Shown here: positions 17,921 through 26,202 of the stretch, in pieces | Layout of the letters: each line of letters starts with the position of its first letter | Position numbering within the stretch: position 1 is the stretch's first letter | Notes under the pieces: model-generated | Databases searched by the model: none | Told to the model about the DNA's origin: nothing | What the model saw: the letters and a program-made list of their open reading frames with translations, nothing else | Translations under genes and position numbers: made by a program | Origin: Methanofollis sp. W23 | Lineage (GTDB): Archaea > Halobacteriota > Methanomicrobia > Methanomicrobiales > Methanofollaceae | Direction of reading: 5' to 3' | Length of the DNA: 64,000 nucleotides | Assembly (NCBI RefSeq): GCF_017875325.1 | Contig: NZ_JAGGMN010000001.1 | Location: 558,001 to 622,000, forward strand

Positions 17921-18803
17921 GTACCCACCCTCTCCTGTATTTCCTTCTCCAGAGGAACGCCGCGGCGAAGAGAACCGCCGCAAGCAGACCGGCCTGGACC
18001 ATCGGTGCATCCCTGAAACCGGCAAGAACCGCGTGGTCCTCGGTCGCCGTCGAGACCGCACCGTCTATGAGGAGCGTCCCGCGATATGCCATGAGGTTCT
18101 CGACAAAGCCCCTGTTCTCGCCGAGCACCTGCCCCTCCTGCATGGCATTGATGAGAAGGCTCTGGTCCGCGCAGACGATCACCTCCCCCCCGCCGATCTC
18201 TTCTCGTGCAAGGAACGAATATGTCCCTGACGGTTCGCCGGTCTCCATCCTCCCGTCGCCGTCCTGGTCCTCCCAGGTGAAGACCCCGGAGACCAGGAGT
18301 GCATTGCCGCCGGTCACATGGGCCGGGCGGTTGAAGGTGACGCTCTCCACGTCGGCGAGAAGCAGGTGGTCGGCGGCAGGGTGGGCGGACGGGAAGAAGG
18401 GAGAGGCATAGGCGGAGTCGAGAGAGGAGACGGTGCCAGGGACGACTCTCATCAGCGCCCCAAGACTCTGGAGCATGACATTGGAGGTTCCCCCCTCGTC
18501 TATGATGACGACTGTGTTGCCCCTTTCAAGGAATGCACGATATGCGCCGAACCCCCCCTCTTCCGGCATCCCGACCGGAGCGACGACGAGAAGAAGGGAG
18601 TCTTCATACCCCGTGAGGAGGCCAGGGTCGGCGATCACCTCCCCGCCCCTCTCGTGCACGGTCTCGAAGAAGATCGAGATCCCGTTCCAGCCGCGGTTTG
18701 AAACCCCGTAGTCCTCACCGGTCGTCGAGAAATGGACGGAGAGGGCGACCGTCACCACGAGGAGGAGGGTCGCCGCCACTCCCCAGGCACGGTTAATCAT
18801 CAT
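17910..18803 (-). CDS. DUF4350-like membrane protein
   Basis: The 297-residue protein has one N-terminal helix (~6-24), an extracytoplasmic domain with an alternating alpha/beta pattern (SLLLVVAPVG, NTVVIIDEGG, EVIVCADQSLLINAMQ) and a second helix near the C-terminus (~270-288) followed by RRKYRRG. This is the layout of DUF4350 proteins, which accompany MoxR/DUF58 genes in bacteria and archaea. The start is ATG 18803 (MMINRAW) or 18800; both lie inside the last codons of the upstream gene (11-base overlap). Function within the complex is not known. Confidence 0.8.
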   Translation of the reverse strand: MMINRAWGVAATLLLVVTVALSVHFSTTGEDYGVSNRGWNGISIFFETVHERGGEVIADPGLLTGYEDSLLLVVAPVGMPEEGGFGAYRAFLERGNTVVIIDEGGTSNVMLQSLGALMRVVPGTVSSLDSAYASPFFPSAHPAADHLLLADVESVTFNRPAHVTGGNALLVSGVFTWEDQDGDGRMETGEPSGTYSFLAREEIGGGEVIVCADQSLLINAMQEGQVLGENRGFVENLMAYRGTLLIDGAVSTATEDHAVLAGFRDAPMVQAGLLAAVLFAAAFLWRRKYRRGWVHGT

Positions 18804-20547
18804 CCCCCCCTGTGCCAGAGGCGCGGGTATACAACCGGCGCAGGTGTTCTGTCTGCTCGTACGAGGGTTCATGCCGACCATATCTCACCTTTTCATACCC
18901 ATGGATGAATCCTGAGAGGGCTGGGGGCGCCCCCGCCGCCGCAATCCCGAGCACCTCGCGCGGGGTGAGGGCGGTATAATTCCCGACCCCCAGGGCGGTC
19001 CCGATCCTGGCGGCAAGGGCGAGGTACAGGAGGCGGACCGCATCGCTGTAACGTCCCGCGGCGATGAAAACGGCATACTGCGCGTCGACCGCCCCGGGCG
19101 TCCATGCCGCGGAGCGGGTGCCGCCGCCGCCGTCCGGCGGTCTGCCAGGCCATCCTCCTGCAGGAGTCACCTTTCGCCCTGGCACGACGCAAAGGTGCCG
19201 GGCGCGGCGCAGGGCCCGCCAGTGTCTGGCCACCGCCGACGCTCCTATCCCCATGAGCAGGACGGCCGCGGCCTGCATGACAGGGACCGTGACCCGTGCG
19301 CCGGGCTCAGGAACCGCCACCTCGACGCTCTCGCTGACCGTGGGCCTGATGGGGAGGAGGTCTTCGGAGACCTCCGCGCGCAGTGCCCTCTGACCGGGGG
19401 CGAGATGCCCGGTGCAGGAATATGCCCCGGCCCTGTTGGTCTCTGCCGTGAGCGAGGCGCCGTCGTCAGAAGTGACCGTGACCTGGGCACCGTCGACCGG
19501 TCTTCCCTGGCAGAACAGCGTGCCGCGGCAGGCGACATTCTCCTCTCCTCCCGACGGCAGGGGGCCGGCCTCCAACGTGAGGGCGGCAGGGGCGGCCACC
19601 ACCTCGAACTCGGTCGGATCCGAGTACACTCCGTCATGGACGGCATAGACGAGATGGCGCCCTGCGCCAAGAGAAGAGGCCTGGACCGCCGCGACGTACC
19701 CTCCAGCCTGATCGGCGGTCGCAGTGGTCCATTCTGTGCCGTCAAGGAAGAGCGAGACCGCCCTTGAAGACACCACCAGCGTCGTGCCGGAGACCTGGAT
19801 GGTCTCACCATAGGTGGCAGAGGGTGGGTCGACCGAGACCGCGGGTGCAGGTGGGTCAGGGCGGTTGTCGCCTGGCCCGGGGGTCCATGCCTGCCTGGCA
19901 TGGTCGGTCTCGTTCACCACCCCTGCAAACACGGTGGCGCTGTGGATATACGAGGCAACAGGGAGGTCGTATTTTGTCCCGACCTCGGTCATGGTCGTCT
20001 GCTGGTCCTGATAGCGCTCCATGGCCTCCTCCATCTTCATCTGGAGGGCTTCGCCCTCGTATGAGATCGAACTGGAATATCCTGGGTCTTCTTCGTCCTG
20101 GTAGACCACTTCAAGCCTGGAAAGTTCGTCCATCCGTTTACTTTTCTCAAGGAGCGCGGTGAGGGCGGCGAGGTGTTCCATGTTCCCTTCGGCAAACTCC
20201 CTGACGTCGCTCTCGGTCATGTCGAGGCTGACGATCAGGGTGTTGAAGGTGCGAGAGGCTTCAATATAACGGGCCAGATCCTCTTCCGCCTTTTCAAAGT
20301 CTTTCTCCCTGACATGGAGGACGATGGTCTCGGTCCGGTCCATCAGGTCTTCCATGGTAGGCACGACCGTCTCCACCCGCCCGTCATGGGGGCGTTCATC
20401 TGGCGACGGCCTGGCATGGGCCAGGGTGGAGAGAGGGCGGTCCTCTGAGTAGAGGATGGGCGATGTGATCATCCCGTGCAGGACGAGAAGGCACGCCAGC
20501 GAAAGCGCCGTCACCCCCACCCCTTGAACGACCGTTTTTCTCTTCAT
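18793..20547 (-). CDS. Membrane protein with Ig-like domains and DUF4129-like C-terminus
   Basis: The 584-residue protein begins with a signal-anchor (~8-28), has a helical charged region (~65-205), two Ig-like beta modules (~235-325 and ~325-415, with PPSATYGETIQVSG and VACRGTLFCQGRPVDGAQV), a membrane helix (~420-440) and a cytoplasmic C-terminus. The last 100 residues (AVRLLYLALAARIG, LTPREVLG, GFIHGYEKVRYG, LRRLYTRA) resemble DUF4129, often linked to transglutaminase and MoxR clusters. No transglutaminase core is present. Its ATG overlaps the upstream stop in TGATG. Likely a structural or client subunit of the MoxR operon complex (inference). Confidence 0.8.
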   Translation of the reverse strand: MKRKTVVQGVGVTALSLACLLVLHGMITSPILYSEDRPLSTLAHARPSPDERPHDGRVETVVPTMEDLMDRTETIVLHVREKDFEKAEEDLARYIEASRTFNTLIVSLDMTESDVREFAEGNMEHLAALTALLEKSKRMDELSRLEVVYQDEEDPGYSSSISYEGEALQMKMEEAMERYQDQQTTMTEVGTKYDLPVASYIHSATVFAGVVNETDHARQAWTPGPGDNRPDPPAPAVSVDPPSATYGETIQVSGTTLVVSSRAVSLFLDGTEWTTATADQAGGYVAAVQASSLGAGRHLVYAVHDGVYSDPTEFEVVAAPAALTLEAGPLPSGGEENVACRGTLFCQGRPVDGAQVTVTSDDGASLTAETNRAGAYSCTGHLAPGQRALRAEVSEDLLPIRPTVSESVEVAVPEPGARVTVPVMQAAAVLLMGIGASAVARHWRALRRARHLCVVPGRKVTPAGGWPGRPPDGGGGTRSAAWTPGAVDAQYAVFIAAGRYSDAVRLLYLALAARIGTALGVGNYTALTPREVLGIAAAGAPPALSGFIHGYEKVRYGRHEPSYEQTEHLRRLYTRASGTGGDDD

Positions 20548-20810
20548 CAGATGAGCACCCTCGCCACGTTGTCGATGAGAGTCGCTCCACAGAGGACAAG
20601 TCCGGCGGCGACCAGGTACCTGAGGTACAGCAGATGGGAGGGCCTGACAAAGGCGGTGTCAAGCACTTCGATGAGGAGAAAAAATCCGATCGAGACGAGT
20701 ACAAGAAAGATCATGAGGTCGACGCTCTTCATCAGGACGAGGAAGAAGGTCACCGCAAAAAGCCAGGTCATAAACCCTCCTGCAATGAGGTGCCTCCCGG
20801 GGCGGCCCAT
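20547..20810 (-). CDS. Small membrane protein, first gene of MoxR operon
   Basis: The 87-residue protein has three hydrophobic helices (LIAGGFMTWLFAVTFFLVLM, LMIFLVLVSIGFFLLIEVL, YLVAAGLVLCGATLI) and no recognised domain. I choose ATG 20810 because the minus-strand TATA box at 20834-20845 puts the transcript start near 20812, which gives a leaderless message; a GTG at 20819 is the alternative. It starts a seven-gene operon in which each junction overlaps or abuts. DUF4129/MoxR operons often contain such small membrane proteins; its task is unknown. Confidence 0.72.
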   Translation of the reverse strand: MGRPGRHLIAGGFMTWLFAVTFFLVLMKSVDLMIFLVLVSIGFFLLIEVLDTAFVRPSHLLYLRYLVAAGLVLCGATLIDNVARVLI

Positions 20811-20833
20811 TACCTCCACCGATCATGGTCCAG

Positions 20834-20845
20834 GTATATAAAAAT
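20834..20845 (-). promoter_or_regulatory. TATA box of MoxR operon
   Basis: The minus strand reads TTTTTATATACC. Its centre is about 28 bases before ATG 20810, so the operon transcript is probably leaderless. Confidence 0.6.
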
Positions 20846-20879
20846 TGTGGATGAGACAGAAACGAATAGAATCTGCTCA

Positions 20880-20893
20880 CTATATTTATATAG
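20880..20893 (+). promoter_or_regulatory. TATA box for exported protein gene
   Basis: CTATATTTATATAG is palindrome-like and lies ~25 bases before an expected start near 20912. The short leader would carry GGTGGTG. Confidence 0.55.
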
Positions 20894-20925
20894 CGGAAAC
20901 CTGATGTATGGGTGGTGGTGAAAAG

Positions 20926-21429
20926 ATGAAGGCATGGATTCGGATCCTGGCCATGCTCCTTCTGGTTGCAGGTATGGTCCTGCCGGCAGGGGCCTTCACG
21001 GCGGAAGAACTGAACATCTCGGTGAATGAAAGCGGCGCCGCGACGATTGATTTCACGTACTCGCTCAACTGGCTGGAGAGGTTCGCGGTCTTCCTCGAGA
21101 TCGCCGACCCGACCGAGGAATTTGCGAAGGCGCTCGAAAAATATGCTGGAGGGCATGAGGTCGAGTCGGTCGCGGTGGACGATCAGACGGCGTCCTTCCT
21201 GGTGGAAGGGTTTGCACAGGTGAGAGATGGGGAGAATGGGACCGTGATCTACTCGACGCCGGCCCTCGACTTCACGGACGCGGAGAAGGCGCTTGATGAC
21301 TACTGGTTTGCCCCGCTTGTCCAGGCCGACTTCTCCCCTGCAAAGACTCGAATTGTGTTCGTAGGAGAGATTACAAAGACCTTCGAGGATACGTCCACGG
21401 TCCCTGAGGTCTTGGTGGAACTTGACTGA
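20926..21429 (+). CDS. Exported protein of unknown function
   Basis: The 167-residue protein has a clear signal peptide (MKAWIRILAMLLLVAGMVLP, cut near AGAFTA) and no C-terminal anchor, so it is probably secreted. The mature part is acidic and beta-rich (ISVNESGAATIDFTYSLNWL; VESVAVDDQTASFLV; KTRIVFVGEITKTFED). I do not recognise it. ATG 20926 is preferred over ATG 20908 because GGTGGTG is correctly spaced before it. It is divergent from the MoxR operon and is followed by T-tracts and a complete family A repeat. Confidence 0.72.
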   Translation: MKAWIRILAMLLLVAGMVLPAGAFTAEELNISVNESGAATIDFTYSLNWLERFAVFLEIADPTEEFAKALEKYAGGHEVESVAVDDQTASFLVEGFAQVRDGENGTVIYSTPALDFTDAEKALDDYWFAPLVQADFSPAKTRIVFVGEITKTFEDTSTVPEVLVELD

Positions 21430-21448
21430 AGAGTGCAGGGAAAAAATT

Positions 21449-21462
21449 CTTTTTTTTGTTTT
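21449..21462 (+). terminator. T-tract terminator
   Basis: An eight-T run and a four-T run follow the exported-protein stop codon by ~20-30 bases, directly before a family A repeat. Confidence 0.6.
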
Positions 21463-21683
21463 GGAGAAATCTTCACCGATTTTTAGTATAAGAGGTCGTC
21501 CCAAACCTCTCCCGCCCTCCTCCTCCCAGGAGTTTGCGGTGGATGTGAGAGAGAGCCTCTCAATTTCGTTGCGCACCCATGGATCCATGCCTTCCCCTAC
21601 CACCGCGCCCCGGGCGCGATTCATGAGGGAAGGCGGGTGACACGTATTCTCTGCACACAATAGGGGAGGATTTCTACAGGGCC
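21458..21683 (-). repeat. Family A repeat, complete but divergent core
   Basis: The terminal repeats are GTTTTGGAGAAATCTTCACC (21458) and GAGGATTTCTACAGGGCC (21666-21683), giving 226 bp. The core contains a family C block (GAGGTCGTCCCAAACCTC, 21491), ATGCCTTCCCCTACC and GGGAAGGCGGGTGACACGT. The remaining sequence to 21839 has no gene. Confidence 0.7.
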
Positions 21684-21839
21684 AAAATTTCCAATTTTCG
21701 AGCGGCATGCCTCCCAATACAGAGAGATCAAGAGAATTTCTTCAGAGACCTCGAAGAAAAAAATCAACAGTGAAAGATTCGTGCAGGCCCCGGGCATGGC
21801 CGGAGTCTGCGAAAAAGATGAGAGTAACCTCTGAAAAGG

Positions 21840-22637
21840 TCACTCCATGTTGTACTTCTTGATCAGTTCCTGCCAGTGGGGGTCGTTCATCAACTTGTCA
21901 AGCCCCTCGTTGAGGGTGTTGAGCAGTTCGGTGTCGCCCTTCCTGACGCCGATCCCGAAGAATTCCTGGGTGTCGACGGAGCCGATCTTCTTGAGGTCCT
22001 TGCCGGAGATGACATCGTTGATGACCGTGCTGTCAAACATCACGGCATCGATGTTGCCGTTCTCAAGGTCGGTGGCAGCCATGGAGATGGTGTCGTAATG
22101 CTTCACGTTCTCCTTGGGCATCGTGCCGTTCTCGACCAGGTGCTCGTCCATCCAGATCACGGCGGTGGTGCCGCTCTGGGTCCCGACGGTCGCCTTGCCT
22201 GCCAGGACATCGTCCATGGTCAGGCTCGAGTCGCCCCTGGTGATCACTGTCTGGTTGACCTGCCAATAGGGGTTGGTGAAGTTGACCTTCTCCGCCCGGT
22301 CAGGGGTGATGGTCATCCCTGAGTAGATGATGTCGATGTTCTTACCCTCGAGGGCTGTGACCAGACTGCCGAAGGCGATCTGCCTGAACTCGACCTTGAA
22401 TCCCTGTTCATTTGCGATCCATTCTATCGACTCGGTGTCAAACCCGGTGGGGTTGCCTTCTTTGTCGACCAGCGAGAAGGGAGGATATGGGGCGTCGATG
22501 CCGACGACGTAGGTTGGCATATCCCCTGCCCCGGCCTCGGCGGAGGCGCTGGGAGTCTCGGTGCCGGTGCACCCTGCAAAGCAGGCGCACATCACTGCAG
22601 CACCGATGAGCAGAACTGTGATGACTGATTTTGACAT
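21840..22637 (-). CDS. Amino-acid ABC transporter substrate-binding lipoprotein
   Basis: The 265-residue protein is a family 3 solute-binding protein for polar amino acids. The N-terminus is a lipoprotein signal ending CFAGC (Cys22), then a Thr/Ser/Ala linker. Family motifs are IDAPYPPFSLVDKEGN, GFDTESIEWIA, DIIYSGMTITPDRAEKVNFTNPYW and GIGVRKGDTELLNTLNEGL. It would capture an amino acid outside the membrane and pass it to a permease. No permease or ATPase gene is adjacent, so it depends on partners elsewhere. A TATA-like TTTAATAAAAG lies ~40 bases upstream on the minus strand. Confidence 0.92.
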   Translation of the reverse strand: MSKSVITVLLIGAAVMCACFAGCTGTETPSASAEAGAGDMPTYVVGIDAPYPPFSLVDKEGNPTGFDTESIEWIANEQGFKVEFRQIAFGSLVTALEGKNIDIIYSGMTITPDRAEKVNFTNPYWQVNQTVITRGDSSLTMDDVLAGKATVGTQSGTTAVIWMDEHLVENGTMPKENVKHYDTISMAATDLENGNIDAVMFDSTVINDVISGKDLKKIGSVDTQEFFGIGVRKGDTELLNTLNEGLDKLMNDPHWQELIKKYNME

Positions 22638-22723
22638 CTAAAAGAGGTTTGGGCGTGAAGTTAATATCTTTTATTAAATGAGCCATGAAGGTGGAACGGG
22701 GCGGCGATGGGGCCTGCACCGCC

Positions 22724-22734
22724 GCCTATATATA
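22724..22734 (+). promoter_or_regulatory. TATA box for UPF0248 gene
   Basis: CCTATATATAG lies ~24-34 bases before ATG 22758, fitting a leaderless message. Confidence 0.6.
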
Positions 22735-22757
22735 GCAGGATCTCGATCCTTCCTGCG

Positions 22758-23024
22758 ATGCGGACAAGCCACCGGCTCCTTCTCCGTCTCCTTCATGACC
22801 CTTCGTACGACTTCGACGAGGTGGAGGTGGCCTATCTCGACCGTGGGGCGCCGGAAGACCGTTCGACAGTGCGGGGGAGTGAGATCAGGGCGATCGAGAG
22901 GGGACACTTCATCGTCTGCGTGCGGGGGAAGGAGACGTTCATCCCTCTCCATCGGCTTCTTGAGATCCGGTATCAGGGCCGGCTGATGTGGGCCAGGGCA
23001 GAGAGGAGAGTTGTCCGGGGATAA
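22758..23024 (+). CDS. UPF0248 (DUF504) family protein
   Basis: The 88-residue protein has the DUF504 pattern: an N-terminal LLLRLLHDPSYDFDEVEVAY, LDRGA, GSEIRAIERGHFIVCV and FIPLHRLLEIRYQGRLMWAR. The family is widespread in archaea and has been linked to RNA metabolism by gene context, but has no settled function. ATG 22758 is used because the family begins there and the TATA box is 28 bases upstream. A family A terminal repeat (GAGCCCTGTAGAAGTCCTC) starts right after the TAA stop. Confidence 0.85.
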   Translation: MRTSHRLLLRLLHDPSYDFDEVEVAYLDRGAPEDRSTVRGSEIRAIERGHFIVCVRGKETFIPLHRLLEIRYQGRLMWARAERRVVRG

Positions 23025-23158
23025 GAGCCCTGTAGAAGTCCTCATCTTTTCTTGGTTCTGGTCTGATTCATTTGCTCTGCTGCAGACACCACGCGCCGCG
23101 AACCTCTTCTTCCGCCATTCTCTGCAGGCGCAAAGGTGATACCTGCTCGCGGCAAGAG

Positions 23159-24364
23159 ATGATCGTGCAGACATTTGTGGCATTTCTTGTCGTCCTCCTT
23201 CTCATCGCAGTCGCAACCGTCAGGTTCCGCCTCAACCCCTTCCTGACTCTCTTCTCCGCGGCGGTAGTGTACGGGCTTCTTGCCGGCGTGCCGGCCGGAG
23301 CGGTGGTCGGAACCGCCGCGGCAGGGGCGGGCAAGGTCTTTGTGCTCCTGGGCGTGGTGGTCTTTGCCGGGTCGGTCGTTGCCGGCGTGCTCAAAATGCC
23401 AGGCTACCGCGAGCAGATCGTACGTGACCTCTCTCTCCTCTTCAAGCGGCCGACCTGGGTCGGGGCGGTCACAGGGGCGGTCCTTGCCGTCCCCTTTATG
23501 TGCTGCATGACGGCGTTCATCGTCGCATCCCCCATACTCTCCTGCCTCTCAGACCGCAAACGCGCCCTCTATGCCGCGGCCATCGGGAGCACCCTCTCGT
23601 TTGCCCTGGTCTACCCGACCCCGGTCACCCTTGCGGCGTCGGCGGCGGCGCCAGCGTTCTCCGCCGGAGAATACCTGCTCGTCGCCCTCCCCCTTGCCCT
23701 CCTCCTCCTCATTGGGGTCAGCACACTGATGGGGCGCGGCGGGTCGCCGGCCATCTCTCCCTCCCGGGTCCAGACTGTCGGGCGGCGGGCATGGGTTCCC
23801 CTCGCCCTTCCCCTTGCCTGTGCAGCGGCGGGATTGATCTGGCCGGTCTTTGGCGACGGGTCGGTGCAGGCGGCCCTGCTCTTTGGGATGGCCGGGGCCC
23901 TCCTCCTCCTCACCGCCGAAGAACGGCACGCCGCCCTCAAGTGGGGGACACGACATGCCGGGGTGATCATCTACGATCTCTGCGGCGCCGGTGCCCTGGG
24001 AGGGGTCATCCTGGCAAGCACCTTCCCGCAGGACACTTTCGGGTTGCTGGACGGGGTCGTGCCTCTTCTCCTGCTCCCCCTCGTCTTTGCCGTCCTTGTC
24101 CAGGCGGCGCAGGGCTCAAGGGTGGTGACCGCCGTGGTCACTGCCGGCGTCGTCGCCTCGCTCCCTCTCCACCCGGTTGCCCTTGTGCTGCTCATCGCCG
24201 CAGGGACTCTCTCGGTCTCCGCCTTCAGCGACCCCTACTTCTGGTTGGTCGGGAGAACCACCGAAGACCCCCCAATGGCGGTGCTGAGACACTACACTCT
24301 CCCCCTGATGGGGGTGTCCCTCTGCGTCGCCGGCGCCGGTGCGCTTGCCGGGGTGCTCCTCTAA
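23159..24364 (+). CDS. GntP-like permease
   Basis: The 401-residue protein has about eleven hydrophobic helices. It resembles gluconate/GntP-type ion transporters in the opening LNPFLTLFSAAVVYGLLAG, in the glycine-rich segment with a half-helix break (AVPFMCCMTAFIVASPIL) and in the C-terminal SAFSDPYFWLVGRTTED, which parallels the VNDSGFW segment of GntP. The substrate is unknown; an organic acid is possible. The start is ATG 23159, preceded by GCAAGAG. It probably forms its own unit; only a repeat fragment separates it from the UPF0248 gene. Confidence 0.78.
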   Translation: MIVQTFVAFLVVLLLIAVATVRFRLNPFLTLFSAAVVYGLLAGVPAGAVVGTAAAGAGKVFVLLGVVVFAGSVVAGVLKMPGYREQIVRDLSLLFKRPTWVGAVTGAVLAVPFMCCMTAFIVASPILSCLSDRKRALYAAAIGSTLSFALVYPTPVTLAASAAAPAFSAGEYLLVALPLALLLLIGVSTLMGRGGSPAISPSRVQTVGRRAWVPLALPLACAAAGLIWPVFGDGSVQAALLFGMAGALLLLTAEERHAALKWGTRHAGVIIYDLCGAGALGGVILASTFPQDTFGLLDGVVPLLLLPLVFAVLVQAAQGSRVVTAVVTAGVVASLPLHPVALVLLIAAGTLSVSAFSDPYFWLVGRTTEDPPMAVLRHYTLPLMGVSLCVAGAGALAGVLL

Positions 24365-24784
24365 GCCCGGGTTATGATACGGGAAGTCATGACCGACGTG
24401 CTTGAGGACTGCCGTACCTCTCTCGACCTGATCATTCTGCGGCGGTCCCTGCAGACTCGTCGTCCCACAGGAAGATTTAGCATGAACCTGGTCGGGGTGC
24501 GGTCGATATGCAGAGGACTAAAGTTCCTTCAGCATGATTCAGGCCTCTGCCTTCTCATCCCTATGCTCATCCCCGCGACGGAGAGAGGCGAGGGCGGAGA
24601 TTGGGTGAGGTCTTCACCGGGTATTCCTGTCTTAATGTGAGGGATAAAACGACGAGAAATGTTCATCTCGTATGCGTGAGGCGTGTTTTCATTTCATGAG
24701 TGATTCCAGTGACCGCGCGAATCTCACCTGGTCCATCTCAATGCCGCCGTCACCTCTATATCATCGTATCACCTGCCTCTCGGC
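24365..24784. other. Gene-free gap with family B repeat
   Basis: There is no gene. The stretch holds one degenerate forward B-like fragment (near 24478, AGCATGAACCTGG), a reverse family B copy (about 24600-24720, with ATGTTCATCTCGTATGCGTG) and a TATA-like CTATATCA at 24757 that serves the GDPD gene. Confidence 0.6.
24600..24720 (-). repeat. Family B repeat, reverse orientation
   Basis: Read on the minus strand: ATTCACTCATGA-like arm, CACGCATACGAGATGAACAT, TTCTCGTCGTTTTATCC, TTAAGACAGGAATACC. The same order is seen at 26020-26130 and 48385-48480. Confidence 0.65.
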
Positions 24785-25483
24785 ATGTTCATCATCGGCC
24801 ACCGGGGGGCGCGGGCTGTCGCCCCTGAGAACACCCTTGCGGCGCTCAAGGATGGGATGGCATGCGCCGACTATGTTGAGGTCGACGTCCGCCAGACCGA
24901 GGACGGCACCCTGGTGACGGTCCACGACCCCACGGTCGACCGGACGACGAGCGGGCATGGGGCGGTCGGGGCCCTCAGCCTCGACGAGGTGCGGCGCCTC
25001 GACGCCGGCGAAGGCGAACAGATCCCAACCTTCGAAGAGGTGCTCGACCTTGTCCTCAAGCGGTGCGGGCTTGTGGTGGAGATCAAAGAGGTCGGGATCG
25101 AGGCGGCGGTCTGCGAAGCGGTCAGGGAGCACGGGACCGACGGGGTACTCGTCGTCTCCTTCTATCCTTCGAGCCTTGAAGTGGTCAGGGAGATCCTCCC
25201 GCAGGTGAAGACCGGGCTCATCTTCTCGCGCCCCCTCGAGGATCCCATCGGCCTTGCCCTCTCGGTCGGGGCCGGCGTTCTCCTCCCCCGCGTCGACCGC
25301 CTCGGCCGCGACCTCGTCGTGCAGGCCCATGCCCATTATCTCCATGTCGTCCCCTGGGTGCTGAACACTGAGGGCGAAGTGCGGCGGGCGGCGGCGATGG
25401 GTGCGGACGGGTTTGCCACCGACGACCCGTGCGCAGCGCGGCGCTGGGTGGAGGCGCTCCTCGCGGTGGAGGCTGGGCGGTGA
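24785..25483 (+). CDS. Glycerophosphodiester phosphodiesterase
   Basis: The 232-residue enzyme hydrolyses glycerophosphodiesters to glycerol phosphate and an alcohol. Diagnostic residues are visible: GHRG (His6, Arg7), PENT (Glu15, Asn16), YVEVDVR (Glu32, Asp34) and VHDP (His47, Asp48), which form the metal and catalytic site of the GDPD barrel, followed by LVVEIKE (metal-binding Glu) and DGFATDDP near the C-terminus. There is no signal peptide, so it is cytoplasmic. A TATA-like CTATATCA ~26 bases before ATG 24785 suggests a leaderless transcript. Confidence 0.93.
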   Translation: MFIIGHRGARAVAPENTLAALKDGMACADYVEVDVRQTEDGTLVTVHDPTVDRTTSGHGAVGALSLDEVRRLDAGEGEQIPTFEEVLDLVLKRCGLVVEIKEVGIEAAVCEAVREHGTDGVLVVSFYPSSLEVVREILPQVKTGLIFSRPLEDPIGLALSVGAGVLLPRVDRLGRDLVVQAHAHYLHVVPWVLNTEGEVRRAAAMGADGFATDDPCAARRWVEALLAVEAGR

Positions 25484-25549
25484 AGGGCGGGAGACTAAAG
25501 GCATGAACCTGTGTGCGGTTCGAGCAGAGGCGATTGAATAATTCGTGGG

Positions 25550-25756
25550 TGTGCGGGGAAGGGGCACTGTCCCCTGAACCCTTCGCAACACGATATAGCC
25601 AAAAACGGCACCTTCCTCTTCATGCTCATCGGTTGCGCCTTCCCGGCCCTGTCATCCTCCCTGGGGTTCGGGGGAGCCGCACCCCCTGGCGCGAGCATGG
25701 GGAGAAGTGGGAAAATCACGCCTGTATCTGGAATAGAGACCGGATTCTACATAGTC
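25550..25756 (+). repeat. Family A repeat, partial left end
   Basis: The core has AACACGATATAGCC, CTCTTCATGCTCATCGGTTG, CGCCTTCCCGGCCCTGTC and CCTGGGGTTCGGGGG, ending in a terminal repeat-like GATTCTACATAGTC (25743-25756). A B-like fragment (25498-25530, GGCATGAACCTG...GGTTCGAGCA) precedes it. Confidence 0.65.
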
Positions 25757-25764
25757 ACTATTTT

Positions 25765-25935
25765 GGCTCGGTAGAATTCCTCTGGATTGTTATCTCTACG
25801 GGGGGTTGCACCCCCCGGCCCCCCGCGGCACGATAGGTCGAGGGTGGCAATACGCTCTTCATAGTCATTAGTTGCGCCTTCCCGACCCTATCTTCATCCC
25901 TGGGGTCCGGGGTCAGGGCCCCCGATCGCAGGATC
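25765..25935 (+). repeat. Family A repeat, adjacent copy
   Basis: It begins GGCTCGGTAGAATTCCTC eight bases after the previous copy ends. Then follow a GGGGGGTTGCACCCCCC hairpin, GGCACGATAGGTCGAGGGTG, GGCAATACGCTCTTCATAGT, CGCCTTCCCGACCCTATCTT and CCTGGGGTCCGGGG. Arms CACGATAGGTCG and CGACCCTATC can pair. Confidence 0.75.
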
Positions 25936-26019
25936 GTCTCTGCCGTCTCGTACCAGGGGAACCCCCCCGGACTCGAAGATCAAAGATCTTCTCGACTCCC
26001 TCCGGTCGTCTTTCCACGA

Positions 26020-26130
26020 TGAGGAGAGGTGGGGGCGGCGATGGAACTAAATCCTCGCCAGTTCTCCTGTCTTAAAAAAATGATCCCGCAACAGGAAGTT
26101 TTCATCCCGTATGCTTGAGGCGTGATCTCG
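26020..26130 (-). repeat. Family B repeat, reverse orientation
   Basis: On the minus strand it reads CACGCCTCAAGCATACGGGA, TGAAAACTTCCTGTTGCGGG, TTAAGACAGGAGAACTGGCG and AGGATTTAGTTCCATCGCCG. The last two blocks recur at 48385-48480. Confidence 0.7.
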
Positions 26131-26202
26131 CTTCACGAATGATTCAACAGAGCCAGCCGATCGCTTTATTTCTCCTGCCCGCCGACTCTTTTCCCACAGA
26201 CC

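Noticed and set aside
20659-21717. A 352-codon minus-strand frame over the exported protein and repeat
   Set aside because: It overlaps a gene with good expression signals and a repeat, and its translation shows no domain.
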